From the NCBI GenBank assembly GCA_023423935.1, contig JAFAEQ010000011.1, positions 109,784 to 173,783 on the forward strand: a stretch of DNA of 64,000 nucleotides, given 5' to 3'. This document shows, in pieces, positions 8,096 to 16,485 of this stretch (the stretch's first letter is position 1; the number at the start of each line of letters is the position of its first letter). The notes under the pieces are model-generated. The model saw nothing but the letters and a program-made list of their open reading frames with translations, had not been told where the DNA came from and made no database searches. This DNA is from Pseudomonadota bacterium. Its GTDB lineage: Bacteria > Pseudomonadota > Gammaproteobacteria > Steroidobacterales > Steroidobacteraceae. The position numbers and the translations under genes were made by a program.

Positions 8096-9259
8096 ATGGA
8101 ACGCGAACAAGCCATAAAACTGATGCAGGATCTGCTCAAGCGCCTCGTGGAGCGCAAGGGCTCGGACCTGTTCATCACCTCCGGATTTCCGCCGGCGATC
8201 AAGATCGATGGCGAGATTCGTCCGCAGTCGGAGCGGCTGCTGACGCCAGAGCAGAGCGCGGTGCTGGTGCGTTCGATCATGAACGACAAGCAGACGCGCG
8301 AGTTCGATGCCACCAAGGAATGTAACTTCGCCATCGCGCCGGTCGGCATCGGTCGCTTCCGCGTGAGTGCGTTCGTGCAGCAGGGTCTCATCGGCTGCGT
8401 CGTGCGAACCATCAACGCGAAGATCCCGACGCTCGAAGAGATGCAGCTGCCGCCGATCCTGAAAGACATCGTGATGACCAAGCGCGGTCTGGTGATCGTG
8501 GTCGGCGGAACCGGTTCGGGTAAGTCGACATCGCTTGCCGCGATGCTGAACTACCGCAACGAGAAGACGCGCGGCCACATCATCACGATCGAAGATCCGG
8601 TCGAGTATGTCCATGACCACAAGGGCTGCGTGATCACGCATCGCGAAGTCGGCGTGGACACCGAGTCCTGGCACATGGCGCTCAAGAACACCCTGCGTCA
8701 GGCGCCGGACGTCATTCTGATCGGCGAAGTCCGCGATCGCGAAACGATGGAATACGGCATCCAGTTTGCCGAGACCGGCCACCTGGTGCTCGCCACGCTG
8801 CACGCGAACAGCGCCAACCAGGCGCTCGATCGCATCATCAACTTCTTCCCCGAAGAGCGGCGCGAACAGTTGTTGATGGATCTGTCCTTGAATATCCGGT
8901 CTTTGATTTCCCAGCGGCTCATCCCGCGCGAGTCGGGCGCCGGTCGTATTGCTGCCATGGAGATCATGCTGAACTCGCCGCTGATCGCGGACCTGATCTT
9001 CAAGGGCGAAGTCGCGGCCATCAAGGAAGTCATGGCCAAGTCCAATCGCCTGGGCATGAAGACCTTCGACCAGTCCCTGTTCGAGCTCTACGAGTCCGGC
9101 CTGATCTCCTACGAAGACGCGCTGCGAAACGCGGACTCGAAGAACGAAGTCCGTCTGCGTATCAAGCTGGAAAGCAAGCGCGAGACGCGCATTTCGGACG
9201 AGGCGGGCAGCAGCCTGCGCATCATGGAAGATGAAGTGGACGGTACGATCGGCAGATAG
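8096..9259 (+). CDS. pilU: PilT/PilU family type IV pilus ATPase, first PilU-like copy
   Basis: A 387-residue retraction ATPase paralog. KGSDLFITSGFPP, Walker A GGTGSGKST (Lys143), the Asp box IITIEDPVEYVHDHKG, Walker B ILIGEVRDRETMEYG and the His box LATLHANSANQALDRIINFFPEE match PilU. The PilT motif AIRNLIRE is replaced by LIADLIFKGE. PilU works with PilT as an accessory retraction motor. The acidic tail after residue 350 is PilU-like. ATG 8096 after GGGAGCGAAG is preferred; the longer frame runs into the upstream repeat. Confidence 0.92.
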   Translation: MEREQAIKLMQDLLKRLVERKGSDLFITSGFPPAIKIDGEIRPQSERLLTPEQSAVLVRSIMNDKQTREFDATKECNFAIAPVGIGRFRVSAFVQQGLIGCVVRTINAKIPTLEEMQLPPILKDIVMTKRGLVIVVGGTGSGKSTSLAAMLNYRNEKTRGHIITIEDPVEYVHDHKGCVITHREVGVDTESWHMALKNTLRQAPDVILIGEVRDRETMEYGIQFAETGHLVLATLHANSANQALDRIINFFPEERREQLLMDLSLNIRSLISQRLIPRESGAGRIAAMEIMLNSPLIADLIFKGEVAAIKEVMAKSNRLGMKTFDQSLFELYESGLISYEDALRNADSKNEVRLRIKLESKRETRISDEAGSSLRIMEDEVDGTIGR

Positions 9260-9277
9260 ATTTTCGGAATCGGATAG

Positions 9278-9378
9278 TTCACACAGAGATCACAGAGTAC
9301 ACAGAGACAGAAGACACAACTGTACGCAGCGGCGTGTCCTTTCCGGCACTCTTTGATCTCTGTGTACGCTGTGTGAAA
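9278..9378. repeat. Two-armed nonamer repeat between the pilU-like genes
   Basis: The left arm (9278-9308) contains CACAGAGAT, CACAGAGTA, CACAGAGAC with a period of 9; the right arm (9350-9378) is the degenerate inverse. The 41-base core ends in CCGGCACTCTT, which also occurs just before the right arm in the terminal array of this window. Another arm of this family lies at 10584-10612. Confidence 0.8.
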
Positions 9379-9404
9379 TCTTCTTCTCAGGATGCGGAAC
9401 AACA

Positions 9405-10520
9405 ATGGCAGCAGACGGTGAAGCAATGGAAAACGAGGCGGGCGGGGAAGAACGTCCGGTCGTGCTGAACACCAAACCGCTGTTCAAGCTGATGGTGGAC
9501 AAGCGCGCGTCCGACTTGTTCTTTACGTCCTACGCGCCGATCAAGATCAAGATCGAAGGTCAGATCTTTCCGGTGAACAAGCAGATGCTGACGCCGGAAG
9601 TCGTGCGTCAGGCGGCGTATGGTCTGATGACGCAGGATCAGATCGAGGCGTTCAACGACGAGCTCGAGATCGATTTCGCGATTTCAGAGCCGGGTCTCGG
9701 CCGCTTCCGGGTGAACGTCTTTCACCAGCGCGGCAATCCCGCGATGGTGCTGCGCTATATCACCGCGGATATGCCGCGTCTCGACGATCTGGGTCTGCCA
9801 GACATTCTCAAAGACCTGATGATGATGAAGCGCGGCATGATCCTCATGGTCGGTGCCACCGGCTCGGGTAAGTCGACCACGCTCGCGTCGATGATCAACT
9901 ATCGCAACGAGAACTCGTCGGACCACATCATCACGATCGAAGATCCGATCGAGTTCCTGCACTCGAACAAGAAGTCGATCATCAATCAGCGCGAAGTCGG
10001 CCTCGATACCAAGTCGTATGCGCGTGCACTGAAGAGTGCGATGCGTGCGGCGCCGGACGTGCTGCTGATCGGCGAGATCCGCGATCGAGAAACGATGGAG
10101 TCCGCGATCATGCTGGCCGGTACGGGCCATCTCGTGCTGGCGACGCTGCACGCGAACAACGCCGCGGAAACGCTCGATCGCATCATCAATATGTTCCCGC
10201 TGGATCAGCACACGCAGATCTTCCTGGACCTGTCGCAGTATCTGCGCGCGATCATCGCGCAGCGTCTCATCCCGGGTAAGAACAAGCGTCGCGTGGCTGC
10301 GGTGGAGTTGCTCATCAATACGCCACACGTGCAGGAACTCATCAAGAAGGGCGACGTGATCGGCGCGAAGGAAGCGCTGCGTACGAGCTCAGAAAAGGGC
10401 ATGCAGCACTTCGATACGGCTCTGTATGAGCTCTATCGTGCGGGCCGCATCACGATGGAAGATGCGCTCAACTACGCCGACTCGCGGACGAACCTGGAAG
10501 CGAAGATTAACTTCGGCTGA
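9405..10520 (+). CDS. PilT/PilU family type IV pilus ATPase, second PilU-like copy
   Basis: A 371-residue third member of the family, closer to PilU than PilT. It has RASDLFFTSYAPIKIKIEGQ near the N-terminus, Walker A GATGSGKST (Lys156), IITIEDPIEFLHSNKKS, Walker B LLIGEIRDRETMESA and LATLHANNAAETLDRIINMFP. The PilT C-terminal motif is again absent, with HVQELIKKGD in its place, and the long tail of the first PilU is missing. It may be an additional accessory retraction or assembly motor. ATG 9405 is used; ATG 9426 is possible. Confidence 0.9.
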   Translation: MAADGEAMENEAGGEERPVVLNTKPLFKLMVDKRASDLFFTSYAPIKIKIEGQIFPVNKQMLTPEVVRQAAYGLMTQDQIEAFNDELEIDFAISEPGLGRFRVNVFHQRGNPAMVLRYITADMPRLDDLGLPDILKDLMMMKRGMILMVGATGSGKSTTLASMINYRNENSSDHIITIEDPIEFLHSNKKSIINQREVGLDTKSYARALKSAMRAAPDVLLIGEIRDRETMESAIMLAGTGHLVLATLHANNAAETLDRIINMFPLDQHTQIFLDLSQYLRAIIAQRLIPGKNKRRVAAVELLINTPHVQELIKKGDVIGAKEALRTSSEKGMQHFDTALYELYRAGRITMEDALNYADSRTNLEAKINFG

Positions 10521-10533
10521 CGTCGTCAGCCGA
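10513..10533 (+). terminator. Hairpin spanning the stop of the second PilU-like gene
   Basis: TCGGCTGAC and GTCAGCCGA form a perfect 9-base stem with a 3-base loop and include the TGA. There is no downstream T-run. It resembles the stop-spanning hairpin of pilT. Confidence 0.5.
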
Positions 10534-10537
10534 GCAG

Positions 10538-10612
10538 CTGGCCAACTGGTCTGCTGGTCCGCTGGCCAGAAGCGGATCGGAAGTTCACACAGAGAGCACA
10601 GAGCACACAGAG
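10538..10612. repeat. Octamer arm joined to a nonamer arm
   Basis: 10538-10569 is exactly four octamers: CTGGCCAA, CTGGTCTG, CTGGTCCG, CTGGCCAG. It is followed at 10584-10612 by a CACAGAG-type nonamer arm. Both stand as single arms without inverted partners, so this looks like a composite of two repeat families. It lies in the short gap before the convergent PyrK-like gene. Confidence 0.8.
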
Positions 10613-10638
10613 TCGGCGCTCTGCGCCGAGCGGGGTTT

Positions 10639-11397
10639 CTACTGTGGGTTCGACTTCAGTCGAACAGAGGGCGAAGTCCCTTCTCCGAGTTGCACGGTCT
10701 GGCAGGGGATGCCGAACTGCTGGGATAGCTCGGTGGCTGCGAAGACGAAATCACGGTCCCCGCTCGCGAACACTTCCACTCCACTGATTGCAGTCTGATC
10801 CAGCGATCGCAGCCAGATCGCGGCTAACTCAGCGACTGATCCATCGAAGCATCCTGGCGCGTCGTCGCTGCTCGCGAGCCGGCTCGCGATTCCCCATTCC
10901 TCCAGCAGCGGCATGCAGGCGATCACGCCGTCGGGAATATCGGGCAGCAGGATCGTCGAGGGGCGCGTGCGAAAGGGGAAGCTGTCGCGCGTTCCGAGGA
11001 AGACGAGCGGATTCGATTGCGATGCGTGCTCGCGAAGCGTCTCCGCAAGAAAAATGATCGGCGCGATGCCGAGTCCTTGTGCGATGAGAAGCGGTCGCGC
11101 TTTGCGAGAACTGAGTTCGAAGCCGGCGCCGATCGGCCCGCTGATGCTCAAGCGCTCGCCGGCTTTGTGAGCGTTCGCGTCAGTGGCCTGATCCTCCCTG
11201 AACAGCAGGTCGATCACACCGGTGTGAGCTTTGGCCCGCATGACCGGCGCTGAAACGTCGCCCGATCGGATCTGTATGGATTGGCCGGGCTGCACAAGGG
11301 CCGCGAGACGCGGCGCCTTCGCTCGCAGGATGCTCCAGACACCCGCGACGCTCTGCTGCGAAAGAACTTCGGCCTCTTCGACTTCAATGCTGGACAT
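10639..11397 (-). CDS. PyrK-like FAD/NAD(P)-binding electron-transfer protein
   Basis: A 252-residue protein of the ferredoxin-reductase fold. The N-terminal beta-barrel has PGQSIQI and SISGPIGAGF; the nucleotide-binding half has LLIAQGLGIAPIIFLAETLRE. It resembles the electron-transfer subunit PyrK of dihydroorotate dehydrogenase B and sits directly after pyrB. It lacks the C-terminal cysteine cluster that holds the [2Fe-2S] centre in PyrK, so its electron path must differ. Its last eight residues are encoded by a REP-like palindrome. The partner and exact reaction are not visible. Confidence 0.75.
   Translation of the reverse strand: MSSIEVEEAEVLSQQSVAGVWSILRAKAPRLAALVQPGQSIQIRSGDVSAPVMRAKAHTGVIDLLFREDQATDANAHKAGERLSISGPIGAGFELSSRKARPLLIAQGLGIAPIIFLAETLREHASQSNPLVFLGTRDSFPFRTRPSTILLPDIPDGVIACMPLLEEWGIASRLASSDDAPGCFDGSVAELAAIWLRSLDQTAISGVEVFASGDRDFVFAATELSQQFGIPCQTVQLGEGTSPSVRLKSNPQ
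10643..10666. repeat. REP-like palindrome overlapping the PyrK-like 3' end
   Basis: TGTGGGTTCGACTTCAGTCG and the following AAC form a head (GTGGG) plus a TTCGACT/AGTCGAA hairpin, the same unit as at 26822. On the minus strand it encodes the final residues VRLKSNPQ of the PyrK-like protein. Confidence 0.75.
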
Positions 11398-11478
11398 CAG
11401 AAGCGAGCCCGGATTCTGCGAAACGTTTCAAGCCCGGTGCGCCCCTTGGTCCCTGTGGGGATCTTCCGTCCGGTCTTC

Positions 11479-12474
11479 TCACTTCAACTTCCGGCGAGCC
11501 TGAACATTGCGCGCGATCGTCGCCAGCACCGCCATGCGCACGGCGACGCCATTCGTGACCTGCTGTTGAATGACCGATTGCGGGCCGTCGGCCACCGAGC
11601 TTGCCATCTCGACATCGCGATTCATGGGGCCAGGATGCATCACGATGGCGTCGGACTTTGCTTTCCGCAGGCGTTCTTCCGTAATGCCGTAGGTTCGGTG
11701 ATAGGTCGCTTCATCCGGGATCTGCGCGCCGCTCATGCGTTCGCGCTGAATACGCAGCCCCATCACGACGTCGGCGCCTTCGATGGCCTCGTCGATGTTC
11801 GTGAAGCGACGGGTGCCCGCGAACTCGCTTGCTGGCGGCATCAAATCGTCTGGGGCAGCGATGCGCAGCTCGGCGACACCGAGCGTCGTGAGCACGTGCC
11901 AGGCGGAGCGCGCTACGCGTGAGTGCGAGATATCGCCCGCGATGAGAACTGTGAGCTTGCTGAACTCAGGCTTGTGCTGGCGAATGGTGAGCGCATCGAG
12001 CAACCCCTGTGTCGGATGCGACAGGTGCGCTTCGCCGGCATTCAGAATCGATACGTGAGGGGCGACGTGCTTCGCGACGTAAGCCGGCAGTCCGGGCTCC
12101 GCATCGCGCATGATCAGGATGTCCGCGTGCATGGCCTGAATCGTGTAGATCGTATCGAGCACGGTCTCGCCCTTTACGCGCGAGGACGATTGCATGTCGA
12201 GGTTCACCACATCGGCACCCAGCCGCTGCGCCGCGAGTTCGAACGAGACTCTCGTCCGCGTGCTGGGTTCGAAGAACAGGTTGGCCACCGTGTGACCTGC
12301 GAGCGTCTGATCGCGAGCAGGCAGATCGCCCGGGGTGCGCACGTAAAACTGCGCGAGATCGAGCAGCGAAGTGACTTCATCGCGACTGAGTCCTTCGAGG
12401 GTGATCAGGTGCCGCAGCCGGCCTTCGCTGTCTCGTTGAACGTGCGCGCTATCGTCGGAAGGGGTGTTGGTCAT
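11479..12474 (-). CDS. pyrB: Aspartate carbamoyltransferase catalytic chain
   Basis: PyrB joins carbamoyl phosphate and aspartate in the first committed step of pyrimidine synthesis. The 331 residues contain the carbamoyl-phosphate loop FFEPSTRTRVSFE, the SSRVKGET segment, LSHPTQGLLDALTI and VMHPGPMNRDVEM near the C-terminus. No pyrI regulatory gene is adjacent, as in the larger class A/B pyrB type of Pseudomonas and relatives. ruvX lies 21 bases upstream, matching the known yqgE-ruvX-pyrB order; pyrR and pyrC, usual members there, are absent. Confidence 0.95.
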   Translation of the reverse strand: MTNTPSDDSAHVQRDSEGRLRHLITLEGLSRDEVTSLLDLAQFYVRTPGDLPARDQTLAGHTVANLFFEPSTRTRVSFELAAQRLGADVVNLDMQSSSRVKGETVLDTIYTIQAMHADILIMRDAEPGLPAYVAKHVAPHVSILNAGEAHLSHPTQGLLDALTIRQHKPEFSKLTVLIAGDISHSRVARSAWHVLTTLGVAELRIAAPDDLMPPASEFAGTRRFTNIDEAIEGADVVMGLRIQRERMSGAQIPDEATYHRTYGITEERLRKAKSDAIVMHPGPMNRDVEMASSVADGPQSVIQQQVTNGVAVRMAVLATIARNVQARRKLK

Positions 12475-12495
12475 CGCTTGTCGTCGTGCTTGGCG

Positions 12496-12951
12496 CTACG
12501 GCACTTCTTCAGCCGCAGACGGATTGTCGAACCATCGTTCCAAAAGAATCTTGGCAGCCGTCATATCGACGTCCGCATGGGTCACGCGCCGCCGCTTCAT
12601 CCCCGTCGCACGTGCGTTGCGCAACTGTGCTTCGGCCTCGCGCGAACTCTGCCGCTCATCCACGAATGCGACGGCGAGTGAGTGACGCGTTTTCAATTGA
12701 TGGCCGAAGCCGCGCGATCTGCGCGTGAGGGCGGTCGGTGTGCCGTCCATATTATAGGGGACGCCAACGATCAGCCGCGCCGGTCGGTAGTCCGCCACCA
12801 GCAGATCGATCTCGCGCCAGGGGAGTTCGCCTGCAACATCGAGCGTGGTCAGCGGACGCGCAGTGCGAGTGAGCGTATCGCCGCTCGCAACGCCGATGCG
12901 CCGTGTGCCGAAGTCGAAGGCGAGGATGAGCTGAGGGGCCGAGCTGCTCAT
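12496..12951 (-). CDS. ruvX: Putative pre-16S rRNA nuclease / Holliday junction resolvase-like YqgF
   Basis: A 151-residue RNase H-like protein. The catalytic Asp lies in LAFDFGTRRIGVASGD; LIVGVPYNMDGTP and AVAFVDERQSSREAE supply the other conserved parts, and the last acidic residue is in HADVDMTAAKILLE. YqgF family members process the 5' end of 16S rRNA and were earlier predicted to be Holliday junction resolvases. ATG 12951 is used because the longer frame upstream overlaps yqgE with no domain content. Confidence 0.92.
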   Translation of the reverse strand: MSSSAPQLILAFDFGTRRIGVASGDTLTRTARPLTTLDVAGELPWREIDLLVADYRPARLIVGVPYNMDGTPTALTRRSRGFGHQLKTRHSLAVAFVDERQSSREAEAQLRNARATGMKRRRVTHADVDMTAAKILLERWFDNPSAAEEVP

Positions 12952-13009
12952 CGCAGGAAAGGGTCGGGTCGTATCGGGAAGTGAGGGTTCTCGGGCTGCG
13001 GATCGATCA

Positions 13010-13573
13010 TCAGGCGTGGCCCGCCAGCGAGCTGATGGTGGCGAGATCCACACCGATCAGGCGTGCGGCGGCGTGCCAGCGTTGCTCGTAAGGCGTGCTG
13101 AAGATGATGCGTTCATCGGCAGGAACGGTCAGCCATGCGTTGGCGGCGAGCTCCTGCTCGAGCTGACCTGCACTCCAGCCTGCATAGCCGAGCGCGACGA
13201 GTGCAGTATCGGGCCCGGTACCGCGTGCCATCGCATCGAGAATGTCGGGCGAGGTGGTGACCTGGATGCGCGATGACACCTGACGCGTATGTTCCCAGTG
13301 ACCGCCGATGTGATGCAGCACGAAGCCGCGATCGGTTTGCACGGGACCGCCCTGGAAGACCGACTGCCGCCCGACGGATTCCGTGGGCGTCGGCATCTTC
13401 AGCTGCTCGAACACATCGGCAAGCTTCATTTGCAGCGGTCGGTTGATGATGATGCCGAGCGCGCCTTCCTCGTTGTGTTCCCAGATGTACGTGACGGTTT
13501 GCGCGAAATTCGCATCCGTCATCGTCGGCATCGCGATGAGGAACTGATTGGTGAGGTAATCGCCGGCGGCCAT
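13010..13573 (-). CDS. algH: YqgE/AlgH family protein (DUF179)
   Basis: About 187 residues with LTNQFLIAMPTM, IWEHNEEGALGIIINRPL, VFQGGPVQTDRGFVLH and ALGYAGWSAGQLEQEL, which define the UPF0301/AlgH family. The molecular function is unsettled, although AlgH was first noted for an effect on alginate genes in Pseudomonas. It is translated just before ruvX, a conserved pairing. ATG 13573 gives a length like E. coli YqgE; ATG 13603 would add ten residues. Confidence 0.9.
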   Translation of the reverse strand: MAAGDYLTNQFLIAMPTMTDANFAQTVTYIWEHNEEGALGIIINRPLQMKLADVFEQLKMPTPTESVGRQSVFQGGPVQTDRGFVLHHIGGHWEHTRQVSSRIQVTTSPDILDAMARGTGPDTALVALGYAGWSAGQLEQELAANAWLTVPADERIIFSTPYEQRWHAAARLIGVDLATISSLAGHA

Positions 13574-13699
13574 GATGGGCGAAGTATCCGTTGCCCTCTG
13601 CATCGGCTCAAGCCATTTAGCTTTCACAGTGATCGGTTTATTGCGGACGCAAGCAAGAGACATAACGAACCAGCGCCGTCACAGGCGCGTGCCGCTCGA

Positions 13700-14629
13700 T
13701 CACTGGGCAGGTGTGCCGTACTGCGACGAGGCTGACACCTTTCCCGGTCCCCCCAGGAACTGCCATTCATAGGCAAAGCGCAGCTCGTCGTACTTCTTGC
13801 GCAGATCGGCGGGAAACGGATCGAAGGGCGAGGCCAGTCGCAGGATCGACAAGGCGGCCTGATCGAGCTCTTTGCGACCGCTGGAGCGCCGCACGATGAT
13901 TTCGCCGAGGCTGCCGTCGGCTCGGATCGCCACCTCGAGCACCGGATTGGCGCTCGTCTTCGCGTTGCGCGCGATCTGCGGAAAATTCATGGTGCCCAGA
14001 CGCTCGACCTTGTGACGCCAAGAATCCAGATACGGCGCGATGATCGACTGGCGGGTGTTCGGAATGACCTCGTACTTGCCATCCTGACGACCACGCAGTC
14101 GCAGCGTCATGTCGGTTGCATTCGTTGCGATCGGACTGGGTGCGGTCGGTGACAGCGCGAGCGGAGTTTCTGCCGCTGCAGCCGGAGTGTTCTCCCCACT
14201 GCGGTACGACACCTCGCTGCGATCGGATCGGCTGCTCACGAATTCCGTCGACTGCTGGCCCGTGGTGGCTTCCCGATATTCGGAGCCGTTGCCATCGGCG
14301 ACTCCTTCCTGCTGCATCGGCAGCGTGGATGAGGCGGGATTGGCGGGCCGCACTGCATCATCCGTCGTGCCGGTGCCAACCTGATTGCGTTGTGCCAGGT
14401 ACTGAGCGGTCGGATTGTCGTTGGCTTCTCGGTCGGCACCCGTCAGCAGCACGACTTCCATCGTCGGCGTGGGACCGGTCGGCGCTTTGGGAGTCGCAAA
14501 CGTCACGCCGAGAATGACGATTCCGTGGAAGAGCGCAGCGAGAAACAACGTGGTCGTCAGCCGATCCCTGACAGGCGCAAGCGCGTCGTTCGGGTTCTCG
14601 CTGAAAACGGTTTCCGGAGCCGTGGACAT
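13700..14629 (-). CDS. tonB: TonB family energy-transducing protein
   Basis: A 309-residue protein with a short cytosolic start, one membrane anchor at about residues 27-47 (LFLAALFHGIVILGV), a long low-complexity periplasmic region and a C-terminal TonB domain (LDSWRHKVERLGTMNFP, VLEVAIRADGSLGEIIV, AALSILRLASPFDPFP). TonB carries proton-motive energy from ExbB/ExbD to outer-membrane receptors. No exbBD lies nearby. The position between gshB and yqgE recurs in Pseudomonas-like genomes. The variable linker lacks the usual Pro-Lys/Pro-Glu runs and is rich in Ser, Thr and Ala. Confidence 0.88.
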   Translation of the reverse strand: MSTAPETVFSENPNDALAPVRDRLTTTLFLAALFHGIVILGVTFATPKAPTGPTPTMEVVLLTGADREANDNPTAQYLAQRNQVGTGTTDDAVRPANPASSTLPMQQEGVADGNGSEYREATTGQQSTEFVSSRSDRSEVSYRSGENTPAAAAETPLALSPTAPSPIATNATDMTLRLRGRQDGKYEVIPNTRQSIIAPYLDSWRHKVERLGTMNFPQIARNAKTSANPVLEVAIRADGSLGEIIVRRSSGRKELDQAALSILRLASPFDPFPADLRKKYDELRFAYEWQFLGGPGKVSASSQYGTPAQ

Positions 14630-14687
14630 GCCTGATGAGATCGAAAGTAATGCGTTCGGTTCGTCCGAGCTTACTCGAATGCGCCGC

Positions 14688-15659
14688 TCAATCCGCCAAC
14701 CGTTTCTCGATTGCGTCCATCAGCAGCCCCGCGATTTCTGTCTTGAACTGCTTGTCGATCTCGCGCACGCCGGTCGGGCTGGTCACGTTGATCTCGGTGA
14801 CGTAGTCGCCGATCACATCGAGCCCGACGAATAACATCCCGCGCTCGCGCAAGGTGGGGCCGATCTGGCTCACGAGCCAGCGGTCGCGATCGTTGAGCTC
14901 GCGACCTTCGCCGCGTGCGCCTGCGGCGAGGTTGCCACGGTTGTCCTTCTCGGTCGGGATGCGGGCAAGCGCATAGGGGGCGGGTTCGCCGTCGATCACC
15001 AGTACTCGCGTATCGCCCGTGCTCACGATGTCGGGGATGTATTTCTGCACGATGGCGTACTTCGATCCGTATTCGGTTTGGGTCTCGAAGATCACGTTGG
15101 CGTTCTTGTCGCCGCGATCGACGACGAAGATCGACCGGCCGCCCATTCCGTAGAGCGGCTTGCAGACGGCCCGGCCATGCTCGTGCAGAAAGGCGTGCAT
15201 GTCCGCCATGTTGCGAGTGATCAGCGTCGGTGCGCAACACTGCGGGAACCACGCGGTGTAGACCTTCTCGTTCATGTCGCGCAATCCCTGCGGGCGGTTG
15301 ACCACCAGGACCCCCAGGTCTTCCGCGCGCTCGAGGATGTACGTCGTATAGATGTATTCCATGTCGAACGGCGGGTCCTTGCGCATCAGGATCACGTCGA
15401 AGTCGGCCAGCGGCAGCACCTGAGCGTCCTCGAGCTCGAACCAGTCCTTCAGATCGTCGCGAACGCGAACCGGACGCAGGCGCCCGAACGGCACCCCGTC
15501 GCGCAGGTACACGTCCTGCTGTTCGGCGTACCACAGTTCCCAGCCGCGCTTCTGAGCCGCCAGCAGCATCGCCAGTGTCGTGTCCTTGGCGGGTTTGATG
15601 GCGCCGATGGGATCCATGATCACCACCAGCCGAACGGAGGGTCGAATAGACGAGGACAT
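14688..15659 (-). CDS. gshB: Glutathione synthetase
   Basis: GshB adds glycine to gamma-glutamylcysteine with ATP. The 323 residues begin near VVIMDPIGAIKPAKDTTLAML, the typical N-terminus, and include LMRKDPPFDMEYIYTTYILE, NRPQGLRDMNEK, the ATP-grasp glycine loop KPLYGMGGRSIFVV and FVGLDVIGDYVTEINVTSPTG, where the Mg-binding acidic and Asn residues lie. I chose ATG 15659; an in-frame TTG at 15692 is less likely. It heads the gshB-tonB-yqgE-ruvX-pyrB run. Confidence 0.95.
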   Translation of the reverse strand: MSSSIRPSVRLVVIMDPIGAIKPAKDTTLAMLLAAQKRGWELWYAEQQDVYLRDGVPFGRLRPVRVRDDLKDWFELEDAQVLPLADFDVILMRKDPPFDMEYIYTTYILERAEDLGVLVVNRPQGLRDMNEKVYTAWFPQCCAPTLITRNMADMHAFLHEHGRAVCKPLYGMGGRSIFVVDRGDKNANVIFETQTEYGSKYAIVQKYIPDIVSTGDTRVLVIDGEPAPYALARIPTEKDNRGNLAAGARGEGRELNDRDRWLVSQIGPTLRERGMLFVGLDVIGDYVTEINVTSPTGVREIDKQFKTEIAGLLMDAIEKRLAD

Positions 15660-15802
15660 AGCGGGCTCACTCGAGGCAGTCGAAGATGGCAAAAGCGTCG
15701 TTGCGGTTCATCGCACGTGTGATGGCGAGCAAGGCACGGCCGGTATCGAGCATCGATACTCACCGCCGCTGCCACGGCGATCGCGTCGACGAGCGAAGGC
15801 TT

Positions 15803-15822
15803 AGCGTGACGCGTGTCACGCT
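15803..15822. promoter_or_regulatory. CRP/Vfr-like palindrome upstream of pilG
   Basis: AGCGTGAC-GCGT-GTCACGCT contains GTGA-N6-TCAC, the core of sites bound by CRP, Vfr or Clp proteins. It sits about 190 bases before pilG and about 350 after the gshB start region. A TACTAT at 15849-15854 could be a -10 box with no good -35, which would suit an activator-dependent promoter. The remaining part of the 15660-16011 gap has no gene. Confidence 0.5.
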
Positions 15823-16011
15823 CGCCTCTGCGCGTGTGACGGGCTTCATACTATAGGAACGCGGCCAATGGCAGGGCAGTAACCAATATGTTAAAAGTTC
15901 TCACTGTCGCGCGAATCCATTGATTTCAGAAGATTTCATGAGCTCGATGGACGACTTCTCTCGTGACGAGCGGGATGGACGAGTCGAAGCGCGTGGCCCA
16001 CGAGGAATGCG

Positions 16012-16422
16012 ATGGAAAATCTGGCAATGAGCGAGCCCCGGCTCGCAGGCTTGAAGGTCCTGGTCATCGACGACAGCAAGACCATTCGTCGGACCGCCGA
16101 GACACTGCTCACCAAGGAAGGCTGCGAAGTCTTCACTGCAGTCGACGGATTCGATGCGCTGTCGAAGATTGCGGATCATCAGCCGGATATCGTCTTCGTC
16201 GATATCATGATGCCGCGCCTCGATGGCTATCAGACCTGCTCTCTCATCAAGCACAACAAAGTATTCCGTTCGATTCCGGTGATCATGCTGTCCAGCAAGG
16301 ATGGCCTGTTCGATCGCGCGCGCGGTCGCATCGTCGGATCGGAGCACTATCTGACGAAGCCATTCACCAAGGATGAGCTGCTGAACGCGATCGAAACTCA
16401 CGTCGGTCAGGCAGTCAGGTAA
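16012..16422 (+). CDS. pilG: Twitching motility response regulator PilG
   Basis: A 136-residue stand-alone receiver domain. The acidic pair is in VIDDSKTIRR, the phosphorylated Asp in VFVDIMMPRLDGYQ, the switch Ser/Thr in IMLSSKDG and the Lys in YLTKPFTKDELL. In the Pil-Chp system PilG is phosphorylated by ChpA and favours pilus extension. GAGGA about seven bases upstream supports ATG 16012, although ATG 16027 is also possible. It is the first gene of the cluster pilGHIJ-chpA-chpC. Confidence 0.93.
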   Translation: MENLAMSEPRLAGLKVLVIDDSKTIRRTAETLLTKEGCEVFTAVDGFDALSKIADHQPDIVFVDIMMPRLDGYQTCSLIKHNKVFRSIPVIMLSSKDGLFDRARGRIVGSEHYLTKPFTKDELLNAIETHVGQAVR

Positions 16423-16485
16423 GGGAAAACCCAGGTAAAGGTTTAGATGCGCGGACAGGCAATTGCGGCACGCTCGGAGCGAGGT

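Noticed and set aside
15660..15692. Earlier TTG start for gshB
   Set aside because: ATG 15659 matches the family N-terminus; the TTG adds a Ser/Ala stretch without a ribosome site.
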